Shown here: positions 23,147 through 31,206 of the stretch, in pieces
Layout of the letters: each line of letters starts with the position of its first letter
Numbering within the stretch: position 1 is the stretch's first letter
Source of the DNA: JAVDCA01 sp035293985
Lineage (GTDB): Bacteria; Pseudomonadota; Alphaproteobacteria; Rhizobiales; Xanthobacteraceae
NCBI GenBank assembly: GCA_035293985.1
Contig: DATGLS010000052.1
Location: 372,001 to 436,000, forward strand
Length of the DNA: 64,000 bases
Direction of reading: 5' to 3'
Position numbers and translations under genes: made by a program
Notes under the pieces: model-generated
What the model was told of the DNA's origin: nothing
Database searches by the model: none
Seen by the model: the letters and a program-made list of their open reading frames with translations, nothing else

Positions 23147-24421
23147 ATGCCTCCCCTCCCCAACCTCCGCATCGACGGCGCCCGCCTCTGGGGCGAGTTG
23201 ATGGAAACCGCCGCCTTCGGTGCGACCGCCAAGGGCGGCATCAACCGCCTGACGCTGACCGACCTCGACCGTCAGGTGCGCGACTGGTTCAAGTCGCGCG
23301 CCGAGAAGCTCGGCTGCACCGTCACGGTCGACTCCATGGGCGCGATGTTCGCGCGCCGCGCCGGGCGCGCCGACGTGCCGCCGATCGCCATGGGCAGCCA
23401 TCTCGACACGCAGCCGACTGGCGGCAAGTTCGACGGCGTGCTCGGCGTGCTGGGGGCACTCGAAGCGCTGCGCACGCTGGTCGAGGCCGGCTACGAGACC
23501 TTCGCGCCGATCGAGGTGATCAACTGGACCAACGAGGAAGGCGCACGCTTCCAGCCCTCGATGGTGGCGTCGGGCGTGTTCGCCGGCGCCTTCGAGCACG
23601 ACTGGGCCGCGGGGCGGCGCGACGCGGCGGGCACGACCTTCGGCGAGGCGCTCGCGGCGATCGGCTATCGCGGACCGCAGCCCTGCGGAATGCATCCGCT
23701 CTCGGCCTTCTTCGAGCTGCACATCGAGCAAGGGCCGATCCTCGAGGCCGAGGACAAGGCAATCGGCATCGTCACCGGCATCCAGGGCATCCGCTGGTTC
23801 GAGGCGACCATCCGCGGCGAGGATCGCCACACCGGCACGACGCCGATGGGGTTGCGCAAGAATGCGCTGCTCGGCGCCGCGCGTCTGGTCGAGCGGGTCG
23901 ATGCGATCGCGCGCGCGCATGCGCCGCAGGCGGTCGGCACCGTCGGGCGCCTGGAGGTGAAGCCGAACTCGCCCAATGTCGTGCCGGGCGAGGTGTTCTT
24001 CACGGTGGACCTGCGCCATCCCGAGGATGCGGTGCTCGACGAGATGCAGGCCGCCTGGACGGCGGCGGGCTACGCGCTCACCGAGGAGCTCGGCCTCGAG
24101 GTGGAGATCGCCAAGATACTCGACCAGCCGCCGGTGCGGTTCGACGCCGACTGCATCGCCTGCGTGCGCGAGAGCGCGCGCGCCGCCGGTCTGGCGGCGC
24201 GCGAGATGGTCTCGGGCGCCGGACATGACGCGGGTTACGTGTCGCGCGTCGCACCGGCCGCCATGGTGTTCGTGCCCTGTCGCGGCGGCATCAGCCACAA
24301 CGAGGCGGAGTATTCCGCGCCCGAGCATTGCAGCGCCGGCGCGCAGGTCTTGCTGCAGGCCGTCCTGGGATACGACCGCCTGCTGGAGGAGCGGCTGCGC
24401 CCGAGCGCGCGGACCGCATGA
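23147..24421 (+). CDS. M20-family N-carbamoylase/allantoate amidohydrolase-type hydrolase
   Basis: A 424-residue zinc-dependent hydrolase of the hydantoinase/carbamoylase group. Metal ligands are visible as H85 (MGSHLDTQ), D96 (GKFDGVLG), the NEEGARF pair (E130, E131), His in FELHIEQGP and His near the end in GGISHNEAE. The dimerisation domain has the RGEDRHTGTTPM loop. Relatives cleave N-carbamoyl-amino acids, allantoate or ureidoglycolate, releasing ammonia and carbon dioxide. The ATG is 2 bp after the ComC-like stop, so it is cotranscribed with the sulfolactate genes, an unusual addition. It could release cysteate or another amino acid from an N-acyl form; that is inference. Confidence 0.85.
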   Translation: MPPLPNLRIDGARLWGELMETAAFGATAKGGINRLTLTDLDRQVRDWFKSRAEKLGCTVTVDSMGAMFARRAGRADVPPIAMGSHLDTQPTGGKFDGVLGVLGALEALRTLVEAGYETFAPIEVINWTNEEGARFQPSMVASGVFAGAFEHDWAAGRRDAAGTTFGEALAAIGYRGPQPCGMHPLSAFFELHIEQGPILEAEDKAIGIVTGIQGIRWFEATIRGEDRHTGTTPMGLRKNALLGAARLVERVDAIARAHAPQAVGTVGRLEVKPNSPNVVPGEVFFTVDLRHPEDAVLDEMQAAWTAAGYALTEELGLEVEIAKILDQPPVRFDADCIACVRESARAAGLAAREMVSGAGHDAGYVSRVAPAAMVFVPCRGGISHNEAEYSAPEHCSAGAQVLLQAVLGYDRLLEERLRPSARTA

Positions 24422-24456
24422 GAATTCACTGCCATAAAAAAAACGGGGAGGACAAG

Positions 24457-24942
24457 ATGAAAAAATGCCTGGCCACAGCCTGCACCCTTGCCGCGATCGC
24501 GACGATGTTTCCTGCGGCCGCATCGGCGCAGGTGCTCGACGTCAAGCACTTCAACTACAGCGAATGGACCAAGGGTCGCTTCTCCGAGGCGGTCACCGTG
24601 ACCGGGCCGGGCAAATGGATCTTCCTCGCCGGCGTCGGCGCCGAGGACGAGAACGGCAGGGGCGGCGACATCCTCCATAAGGGCGACTTCATGGGCCAGT
24701 GCCACTATGCCTATGACAAGATCAAGCGCGTGCTGGCCAAGAACGGCGCGACGCTCGCCGACGCCGTCAAGATGGTCACCTACATGACCGACGTGCGCTA
24801 CCAGCCGGACTACGGCAAATGCCGGCTCGAGGAGTTCGGCAACAACCCGCTTCCCGCCCACACGCTGTTGACCATCAGCCAGCTGGCCTGGCCCGGCATG
24901 CTGGTGGAGATCGACGTGACCGCCGTCGTGCCGATGAAGTGA
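24457..24942 (+). CDS. RidA-family protein with signal peptide
   Basis: A 161-residue YjgF/YER057c/RidA protein with a Sec signal (KKCLATACTLAAIATMFPAA, then SAQVLD). RidA enzymes hydrolyse reactive enamines and imines. The domain shows GKWIFLAGVGAEDENG, DVRYQPDYGKCRLEEFG and HTLLTISQLAWPGMLVEIDV, but the Arg of the usual SRxx(V/C) ligand motif near the end is not obvious, so a non-canonical role is possible. Export to the periplasm is unusual for a family that mostly protects cytoplasmic PLP enzymes. GGGGAGG precedes the ATG; it is 35 bp after the hydrolase and probably ends the operon. Confidence 0.8.
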   Translation: MKKCLATACTLAAIATMFPAAASAQVLDVKHFNYSEWTKGRFSEAVTVTGPGKWIFLAGVGAEDENGRGGDILHKGDFMGQCHYAYDKIKRVLAKNGATLADAVKMVTYMTDVRYQPDYGKCRLEEFGNNPLPAHTLLTISQLAWPGMLVEIDVTAVVPMK

Positions 24943-24969
24943 GCGGACGCCCCCGAGCGCAGCCATAAA

Positions 24970-25096
24970 CTCATCCTCATGGTGAGGAGCGTCGCGCAGC
25001 GACGCGTCTCGAACCATGGGCCGCACGCTCAGGCGCCGTCACACGCCGCTCTCCTTCGAGGTGCACGCGCTTCGCGCGTGCTCCTCAGATGAGGTC
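24970..25096. repeat. CTCATGGTGAGGAG-family inverted repeat
   Basis: The left part CATCCTCATGGTGAGGAGC (from 24972) and the right part GTGCTCCTCAGATGAGG (ending 25094) are inverted relative to each other, with inner GCGCAGCGACGCGTCTCG and GCGCTTCGCGCG pairing. This resembles a well-known repeat of Bradyrhizobium-like genomes (recalled). It separates the convergent suy operon and monooxygenase gene. Confidence 0.7.
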
Positions 25097-25106
25097 GGAG
25101 CAAGGC

Positions 25107-26714
25107 TCAATGACCCGAAGCCATTCGTGCAAGCTTCGCGGCGTCGTCGGGCGCGGCGTTGCCGCGCCAAGCAATATGCATATCGGGCCGCAAGAGCATC
25201 AGACCGCATCCATAGACCTCGCGCGCATGCGCATCGTCGAGCGCAAGCAGCTTGAACGGTGCACCGATTGCTGCAAATGCCTTGTCGAAGCCCGCCGCAT
25301 CACTCCCGCCGTCGAGCCGCAGCAGTGTGTAGTGATCGCCATAGCCCACGCGGTCCTGCACGGCGGTACGATCCTTCAGCCAGACGTGCGGCAGCCGCAC
25401 ACCGGGCCAGCTCGACGGCACGTAGGTCATGAACTCGTGCGGCGGCCCCTCGCCCGGCTCGTCGGCGATCAGCGGCGAGCCGACGTAGCGGTAGCCGAGC
25501 TCGGCGCCGATCATCTCGTTGGACTTGCGCTGCTCGACCTCGGCGACCGCGATCAGATCGGCGCGCGTCTTCGCGCCCTCCGGCGTGTTGTCGCGGATGT
25601 TCGGGCGGTACATCGCGCGCCACTTGCGGCGCCCGGTCGCCGCGAAGCGCGAGGCCGCGACGTTACGCTCGCCCACTTGGCGGCGCTCGATCTCGTAGGA
25701 CTTGAGCAGGTTCGGCCCGCCCCATCCCTTGAGCGTCGCCGACAGCTTCCAGCCGAGATCGACCGCGTCGCCGACGCCGGTGTTCATGCCGAGCCCGCCG
25801 GTCGGAATGACGAGGTGCACGGCATCGCCGGCGAGCAGGACGCGACCGCGCTGATACGAATCCGCGACCAGCAGGTTCTGCCGCCATGGCGCACAGGACA
25901 GCCGCTCGTATTCGATCGGCATGGCGACGACCTGCTCGAGCATCGCGTCCATCGCGGCATCGCTGTCGAGCATCGAGTGCAGGGTGAAGTGCCGCGTCGA
26001 ATCCTGAGTGATCAGGAAGCTCGAATGGGCGTCGGCGACGTGATAGTGGCGGCCCTTGCCGATCGGGATGCGATCGTAGAGATCGTCGATGCGGTAGAGC
26101 GCCTGGCGGAACTGCTGCAGGTTGGCGTCGCCTTGCAGCTTGATCTCGAGCTGCTTGCGCACGCCGCTGCCGCCGCCGTCGCAGGCGACGAGGTAGTCGG
26201 CCGTGATGTCGAGCGTCGTCCCGTCCAGCCGCTTGATGTGGCCCGTGACCGCATAGCCTCGATCGGTGAACGATTCGAGGGCATGCCCGTAGCGAACCGC
26301 GACCGCGGGAAGCTCCTCGGCGATCGATTTTAGCAGCGGCTCGAGCGTGTATTGCGAGATGAGCTGGAAAGGCTCGAGCGGCAGCGAGGCATCGGGCGAC
26401 GCCGCGATCTCCTTTTCGGCATCGGCGACAGACGCAAACGGCAGCCGCCACAGCGGCGGCTCGACCAGCGACAGCACGATGAACACGTCCATCGGGTTGT
26501 TGCGCGGCAGCCCAGCCGCGCGCACCCGCTCGGAGATGCCCATGCGGCGGTAGAGCTCCATGGTCCGGGCGTTGCACCGCTCCATCTTCGGCAGAAATGC
26601 CGGCGCCTGCTTCTGCTCGATGAGCGTGCAGCGGATGCCGCGTTTGCCGAGATCGACCGCCAGGGTGAGCCCCACCGGCCCCGCGCCGACGATCAGAACC
26701 TGCGTATCCGCCAT
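25107..26714 (-). CDS. FAD-dependent aromatic monooxygenase (PHBH family)
   Basis: A 535-residue flavoprotein hydroxylase. VLIVGAGPVGLTLAVDLGKRG at the N-terminus binds FAD, ACDGGGSGVRKQ is the DG motif for FAD and NADPH, and GRVLLAGDAVHLVIPTGGLG is the second FAD motif. A C-terminal thioredoxin-like region (about residues 440-535, ending RPDMHIAWRG) matches the PheA/MhpA type, which hydroxylates phenolic rings. The substrate is not evident. The gene is alone, convergent with the suy operon. The repeat lies immediately after its stop. Confidence 0.87.
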   Translation of the reverse strand: MADTQVLIVGAGPVGLTLAVDLGKRGIRCTLIEQKQAPAFLPKMERCNARTMELYRRMGISERVRAAGLPRNNPMDVFIVLSLVEPPLWRLPFASVADAEKEIAASPDASLPLEPFQLISQYTLEPLLKSIAEELPAVAVRYGHALESFTDRGYAVTGHIKRLDGTTLDITADYLVACDGGGSGVRKQLEIKLQGDANLQQFRQALYRIDDLYDRIPIGKGRHYHVADAHSSFLITQDSTRHFTLHSMLDSDAAMDAMLEQVVAMPIEYERLSCAPWRQNLLVADSYQRGRVLLAGDAVHLVIPTGGLGMNTGVGDAVDLGWKLSATLKGWGGPNLLKSYEIERRQVGERNVAASRFAATGRRKWRAMYRPNIRDNTPEGAKTRADLIAVAEVEQRKSNEMIGAELGYRYVGSPLIADEPGEGPPHEFMTYVPSSWPGVRLPHVWLKDRTAVQDRVGYGDHYTLLRLDGGSDAAGFDKAFAAIGAPFKLLALDDAHAREVYGCGLMLLRPDMHIAWRGNAAPDDAAKLARMASGH

Positions 26715-26783
26715 TTCGCCCTCAGCTCGCGTTTCGCCGCTTCATAGCGGGTCGATAACGCGAGATGGAAGGGCGATTTATGC

Positions 26784-27206
26784 ATGCTCGATAGGCGGCT
26801 GGCCCGCCATTTGAAGGGCCACGAGATCAAGACAGCTCGTCAGATGCGATGGGCAACGATCAAGAAGGGAACACTCCTGGCATTGGCGGCGGAGCAATTC
26901 GACGTATTCGTAACCGTGGATCGCAATCTCACAGTTCAGCAGAACATCGTGTCCTTTTCCATCGCAGTCATCGTTCTGCGCGCAAGGACCAACCGCCTCG
27001 CCGATCTTGCACCGCTCGTCCCGAGCCTACGCGCCGCCGCCTTGGATACAGCCGAGCAGGGAAAGCGCAGTTTGGCGGAACCACGTGATCACGAAGCAAG
27101 CGGTCGTGGTGAGCTCGGAAAACTCGGCATTCGAGTCTGCTACTCCGCCTCCACGCCCGATTCCGCGACCATCGTGCGCCATGTGTCGAGCTGCGCCTTG
27201 ATGTAG
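26784..27206 (+). pseudogene. Damaged DUF5615 PIN-like toxin gene
   Basis: Residues 1-87 resemble DUF5615 PIN-like toxins: RRLARHLKGHEIKTARQ, WATIKKGTLLALAAEQFDVFVTVDRNL and FSIAVIVLRARTNRLADL. The family normally begins LLDExLPRRL; here the frame reads MLDRRL, so about four codons including the conserved acidic residue after LLD seem deleted. After VPSLRAAAL the sequence no longer resembles the family and runs into the 3' end of the convergent TctC gene. No DUF433-type antitoxin is upstream. It is probably non-functional; an intact but divergent small protein cannot be excluded. Confidence 0.6.
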
Positions 27207-28099
27207 GCCCCGAGCTCGTCCGGCGAGCTGGAGAAGCTCTCGAATCCGACGGTTCTGAGCTTCGCCTTGATGGCGGGGTCGTCGATGATCTTGCGCAGCG
27301 TCGCATTGAGCTTCGCCACCACCGCGGGCGACGTCCCCGCCGGCGCGACGAGCCCGGCCCAGGCGTCCATGTTGAAGCCCTTGATGCCTTCCTCGTCGAG
27401 CGTCGGCAGCTCGGGGTAGAGCGAGGAGCGCTTGATGCGCGTCTGCGCGAGCGCCCGCAGCGTGCCGGCGTTGACGTGCGGCATCGCGGTGGTGAAGTCG
27501 GCGAACATCATCGAGACGCGGCCCGCGATGATGTCGGCGAGCGCCGGCGGCGTGCTCTTGTAAGGCACGTGCAGCATCTCGAAATGGCCCCAATGCTTGA
27601 GCGTCTCGCCGGCGACGATGCCGGCGGTGTTGCCGCTCGCATAGGAGAGCTGACCGGGATGCGTCTTGCCGTAGGCGATCAGCTCGGTCAGCGTCTTCGC
27701 CGGAATGTCCTTGTTGATGACGAGCATCAGCGTGAAGCTGCCGACGCGAGTGATCGGCGTGAAATCCCTGACGGCGTCGTAGGTCAGGCCGCGGTGGAGG
27801 AAGGGATCGGCCGAGAGCGGCGAGTTGGTCGCCATCATCAGCGTGTAGCCGTCCGCCGGCTGGTGCGAGACGTAGGTCGCGGCGAGCGCGCCGTCGACGC
27901 CCGGCCGCGGCTCGACGATGACCGGCTGGTGGAGCGCGGCGCTGAGCGGCTCGGCGATGATGCGGCAGATGGTGTCGCTGGCGCTGCCCGGGCCGAATAC
28001 TGCGACGATCGTGATCGGTCGACTGGGATAGGTATCGGCGCGCGCCGCCGGGCTCAGCAGCATGGCGGCGGCCGCAAGGGCGAGAAGCAGCTTCTTCAT
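27140..28099 (-). CDS. TctC/Bug-type periplasmic solute receptor
   Basis: A 319-residue receptor with a signal peptide (MKKLLLALAAAAMLLSPAAR, then ADTYPSRP) and Bug motifs: ITIVAVFGPGSASDTICR in the first ligand loop, QPADGYTLMMAT and YASGNTAGIVAGETLK. The first loop is VFGPGSASD rather than the common PFAAGGxxD, so ligand choice may differ from the other receptors here. ATG 28099 follows GGGAGG. It lies 85 bp after the sugar-type ABC ATPase gene on the same strand, so it could be transcribed with that operon. No TctA or TctB is nearby. Confidence 0.88.
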   Translation of the reverse strand: MKKLLLALAAAAMLLSPAARADTYPSRPITIVAVFGPGSASDTICRIIAEPLSAALHQPVIVEPRPGVDGALAATYVSHQPADGYTLMMATNSPLSADPFLHRGLTYDAVRDFTPITRVGSFTLMLVINKDIPAKTLTELIAYGKTHPGQLSYASGNTAGIVAGETLKHWGHFEMLHVPYKSTPPALADIIAGRVSMMFADFTTAMPHVNAGTLRALAQTRIKRSSLYPELPTLDEEGIKGFNMDAWAGLVAPAGTSPAVVAKLNATLRKIIDDPAIKAKLRTVGFESFSSSPDELGAYIKAQLDTWRTMVAESGVEAE

Positions 28100-28184
28100 G
28101 CGCAGTTCCTCCCTGTCGATCGCACGTTTTGATTTGGCCGGCTGTGCGTCGCGTCTCGGCACGCCGCTCAGGTGATTTGATGGC

Positions 28185-29279
28185 CTAGATCGCCGCCTCC
28201 GAGGTCACATCGAAGAAATGCAGCCGCTCGGGTCGCATCGCAAATCGCAGTTTGTCGCCGCGCTTGGCGCTGATCGTCGGCTCGACCGCCGCCACCATGG
28301 TCTGCTCGCCGACCTGCAGGTCGAGCAGCGTCTCGGAGCCGAGACGCTCCACCACCTCGACCATGGCGTCGAAGCAGAGACCCGGCGGGTGGCTGCCGTT
28401 CGCCACCTGCATGTCCTCCGGCCGCACGCCGAGGATCACGTCGCGGCCCGCATAGGGCCGCAGCCGCGGCCCTATCTCGGCGGGCACGTCGATCGTGAAC
28501 CCGCGATTGTCGGCGCGCAGCCCGCCGTTGCCGTCCTGCACGCTCACGGGCGCGAAATTCATCGCCGGTGAGCCGAGGAACCCGGCGACGAAGCGGTTGG
28601 CCGGCGTATTGTAAAGCTCGAGCGGCTCGCCCACCTGCTGCACCAGGCCGTTCCGCATCACCACGACGCGGTCGCCGAGCGTCATCGCCTCGACCTGATC
28701 GTGGGTGACGTAAACCGCCGTGGTGTTGAGCCGCGTATGCAGCTTCTTGAGTTCGACCCGCATCTGCACCCGCAGCTTGGCGTCGAGGTTGGAGAGCGGC
28801 TCATCGAATAGGAACACCTGAGGGTGGCGTACGATGGCGCGGCCGAGCGCGACGCGCTGGCGCTGCCCGCCGGAGAGCTGGCGCGGCTTGCGCCGCAGCA
28901 ACTCGCCGATGCCGAGGATCTCGGCGGCATCCTGCACCCGCTTGGCGATCTCGCCGCGGTCGATGCCGCGCATTTTCAGCCCGAACGCCATGTTGTCGTA
29001 GACGCTCATGTGCGGGTAGAGCGCGTAGTTCTGGAAGACCATGGCGATGTCGCGGTCCATCGGCGGCAGCGCATTGACCACGGTGTCGCCGATCAGGACC
29101 TCGCCCGAGCTGATCGACTCGAGCCCCGCCACCATGCGCAGTGTCGTGGTCTTGCCGCAGCCCGACGGTCCGACCAGCACCACGAACTCCTTGTCGCGGA
29201 TCTCGAGGTTCACGTCCTTCACGGCGTGAACGTCCTTGTCGTAGAACTTGTTCAAGTTGCGGATCAGCACGCGCGCCAT
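28185..29279 (-). CDS. ABC importer ATP-binding protein, UgpC/MalK type
   Basis: A 364-residue ATPase of a carbohydrate-type ABC importer. The Walker A motif is GPSGCGKTT, the signature LSGGQRQRVALGRAIV, Walker B FLFDEPLSNLD and the switch His in YVTHDQVEAM. A C-terminal TOBE/OB domain (about residues 240-364, with LGVRPEDMQ and FDVTSEAAI) is the regulatory part seen in MalK and UgpC. It couples to the two permeases encoded 4 bp upstream. It is the fourth gene of a complete importer operon. Such ATPases often serve more than one sugar or polyol system. Confidence 0.93.
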   Translation of the reverse strand: MARVLIRNLNKFYDKDVHAVKDVNLEIRDKEFVVLVGPSGCGKTTTLRMVAGLESISSGEVLIGDTVVNALPPMDRDIAMVFQNYALYPHMSVYDNMAFGLKMRGIDRGEIAKRVQDAAEILGIGELLRRKPRQLSGGQRQRVALGRAIVRHPQVFLFDEPLSNLDAKLRVQMRVELKKLHTRLNTTAVYVTHDQVEAMTLGDRVVVMRNGLVQQVGEPLELYNTPANRFVAGFLGSPAMNFAPVSVQDGNGGLRADNRGFTIDVPAEIGPRLRPYAGRDVILGVRPEDMQVANGSHPPGLCFDAMVEVVERLGSETLLDLQVGEQTMVAAVEPTISAKRGDKLRFAMRPERLHFFDVTSEAAI

Positions 29280-29283
29280 GACA

Positions 29284-30135
29284 CTATCCCTTCACCGAGC
29301 CCGTGAGGCCGGCCACGTAGTGCTCGACGAAGAACGAGTAGATGAACGCGACCGGGATCGAGCCGAGCAGCGCGCCCGCCATCAGCTGCCCCCAATAGAA
29401 CACGTCGCCGCGCACCAGCTCCGAGGTGACGCCGACCGAGACGGTCTTCTGCTCGGCCGACGAGAGAAAAACCAGGGCGTAGATGAACTCGTTCCACGAC
29501 AGCGTGAACGCGAAGATGCCGGCCGAGAGGATACCCGGCAGGGCGATCGGAAAGATGATGTAGAGCATCGCCTTCCAGCGCGTCGCGCCGTCGATGCGCG
29601 CGCATTCCTCGAGCTCGCGCGGGATCGCCTTGAAGTATCCCATCAGCAGCCAGGTGCAGAACGGAATGAGAAAGGTCGGATAGGTCAGGATCAGCGCCCA
29701 CGGCGTGTCGCCGAGCTGGAAGCTGCGGATGATGTCGGCGAGGGGAATGAACAGGAGGGTCTGCGGCACCAGATAGGTGATGAAGATGCCGGTGCCGAGC
29801 GCGCCGGCGAAGCGGAACTTCAGGCGCGACAGCGCGTAGCCGGCGAGCAGGCCGCAGAACAGCGAGATCGCGGTCGATAGGAGCGCGATGAACAGGGTGT
29901 TCGCCATCCACCGGATGAACAGGGTCTGGGTCAGCAGGTCGGTGATGTGGACGAGCGTCGGATGGTTGGTCCAGAACGGCGCGTAGTTGGGCGCCATCCA
30001 CGGCCGATAAAGCTCGCGATCCGGCCGCACCGAGGTGACCAGCATCCAATAGAACGGAAACAGCAGCCAAAGAATGAAAATGCCAAGTGGGATGTAGAAG
30101 AAGACCCAACGTCGCCACTTCGCGCCTTCGATCAT
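29284..30135 (-). CDS. ABC importer permease, MalG/UgpE type
   Basis: A 283-residue inner-membrane protein with six hydrophobic segments and the coupling motif EECARIDGATRWKAMLYIIFP (EAA loop) that contacts the ATPase. The N-terminus (KWRRWVFFYIPLGIFILWLL) and the large periplasmic loop with RPDRELYRPWMAPN are typical of the second permease of carbohydrate ABC importers. It lies 3 bp after the other permease gene and 4 bp before the ATPase gene. Substrate is not fixed by the sequence. Confidence 0.92.
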   Translation of the reverse strand: MIEGAKWRRWVFFYIPLGIFILWLLFPFYWMLVTSVRPDRELYRPWMAPNYAPFWTNHPTLVHITDLLTQTLFIRWMANTLFIALLSTAISLFCGLLAGYALSRLKFRFAGALGTGIFITYLVPQTLLFIPLADIIRSFQLGDTPWALILTYPTFLIPFCTWLLMGYFKAIPRELEECARIDGATRWKAMLYIIFPIALPGILSAGIFAFTLSWNEFIYALVFLSSAEQKTVSVGVTSELVRGDVFYWGQLMAGALLGSIPVAFIYSFFVEHYVAGLTGSVKG

Positions 30136-30138
30136 GGC

Positions 30139-31080
30139 TCAATGCACCTCGACGCGCCGGATGTAGAGGAGCTGGATGACGACGATGATGAGCAGGAACG
30201 GGAACATGGCGAGCGAGATCGCGGCGCCCTCGCCGAGCAAGCCGGTGCCGATGCCCAGCTGGTAAGCATAGGTGGCGAACAGCTGGGTCGCGTTCGCGGG
30301 GCCGCCGCCGGTCAGCACATAGACCAGCTGGAAATCCGCGAATGTCTGGATCACCGAGAACAGCACCACGACCATGGTCACCGGCAGCAGCAGCGGCCAG
30401 GTCACGTGCCAGAAGCGCTGCCACGGCCGCGCGCCATCGATCGCGGCCGCTTCCTGCAGCTCGGGATTGATGGTCTGCAGGCCGGCGAGCAGGCTGATGG
30501 CGTAGAACGGAACGCCGCGCCACACGTTGACGATGATGACGGAAATCAGCGCCAGATTGGGGTCGCCGAGCCAGTTGACCCGGCTGTGAATGATGCCGAG
30601 CTGAAACAGCGTCCAATTGATCACGCTGAAGGTCGGGTCGAACATCCATTTCCACGCGAAGGTGGAGAGGACGGTCGGGATGATGAAGGGCAGAAGGATG
30701 AAGGCGCGGGTGAACGCCTTGCCCTTGAAATTCCGATTGAGCAGCAGCGCCAGCCACAGCCCGAGTGCAAGCTTGAAGATGGTCGCGACGATCGTGTAGA
30801 CGAAGGTGTTCCACACCGCGATGCGGAAGATGCTGTCGTTGAACAGGGCGACGAAGTTCGCCAGGCCGACGAAGTGCCCGGGAACGCCGACACGGGCATC
30901 GGTGACCGACAGCAGGACGCCCTCGACGAACGGATAGGCGATGAAGACGCCGAGCAGGATGACGGTCGGCAGCAGCAGGACGGCCGCGAGCCACCGCTCG
31001 TCCTCGAGCAATCGCGTCGCCACGCTTCGGCGCGGTGCCGGCGCGTAGATACGCTGGACGACGAAGTCGCTTACCGCCAT
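30139..31080 (-). CDS. ABC importer permease, MalF/UgpA type
   Basis: A 313-residue permease with six main membrane helices and an EAA-type loop LQEAAAIDGARPWQRFWHVT. The N-terminal cytoplasmic part (VQRIYAPAPRRSVATRLLED) precedes the first helix WLAAVLLLPTVILLGVFIAY. It pairs with the MalG-type protein downstream to form the channel. The gap of 126 bp to the binding-protein gene upstream holds a stem-loop, as often found where the binding protein is made in excess over the membrane proteins. Confidence 0.92.
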   Translation of the reverse strand: MAVSDFVVQRIYAPAPRRSVATRLLEDERWLAAVLLLPTVILLGVFIAYPFVEGVLLSVTDARVGVPGHFVGLANFVALFNDSIFRIAVWNTFVYTIVATIFKLALGLWLALLLNRNFKGKAFTRAFILLPFIIPTVLSTFAWKWMFDPTFSVINWTLFQLGIIHSRVNWLGDPNLALISVIIVNVWRGVPFYAISLLAGLQTINPELQEAAAIDGARPWQRFWHVTWPLLLPVTMVVVLFSVIQTFADFQLVYVLTGGGPANATQLFATYAYQLGIGTGLLGEGAAISLAMFPFLLIIVVIQLLYIRRVEVH

Positions 31081-31135
31081 GGCCGTTTCCTCGTTGTGGA
31101 GGCGACCTGCCGCGCCATTTTTGTTCGGCGGGGCG

Positions 31136-31166
31136 GGCGGCGACAGCTACCGGGCTATTCGCCGCC
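31136..31166 (-). other. Intercistronic stem-loop between binding protein and permease genes
   Basis: Perfect 8-bp inverted repeat GGCGGCGA (31136-31143) and TCGCCGCC (31159-31166) with a 15-nt loop and no following T-run. It may stabilise the upstream binding-protein message or partly stop transcription; that role is inference from similar operons. Confidence 0.4.
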
Positions 31167-31206
31167 GCAGATCATACACGCAGTTCAGGCCGAGTCAGCG
31201 TCAAAG

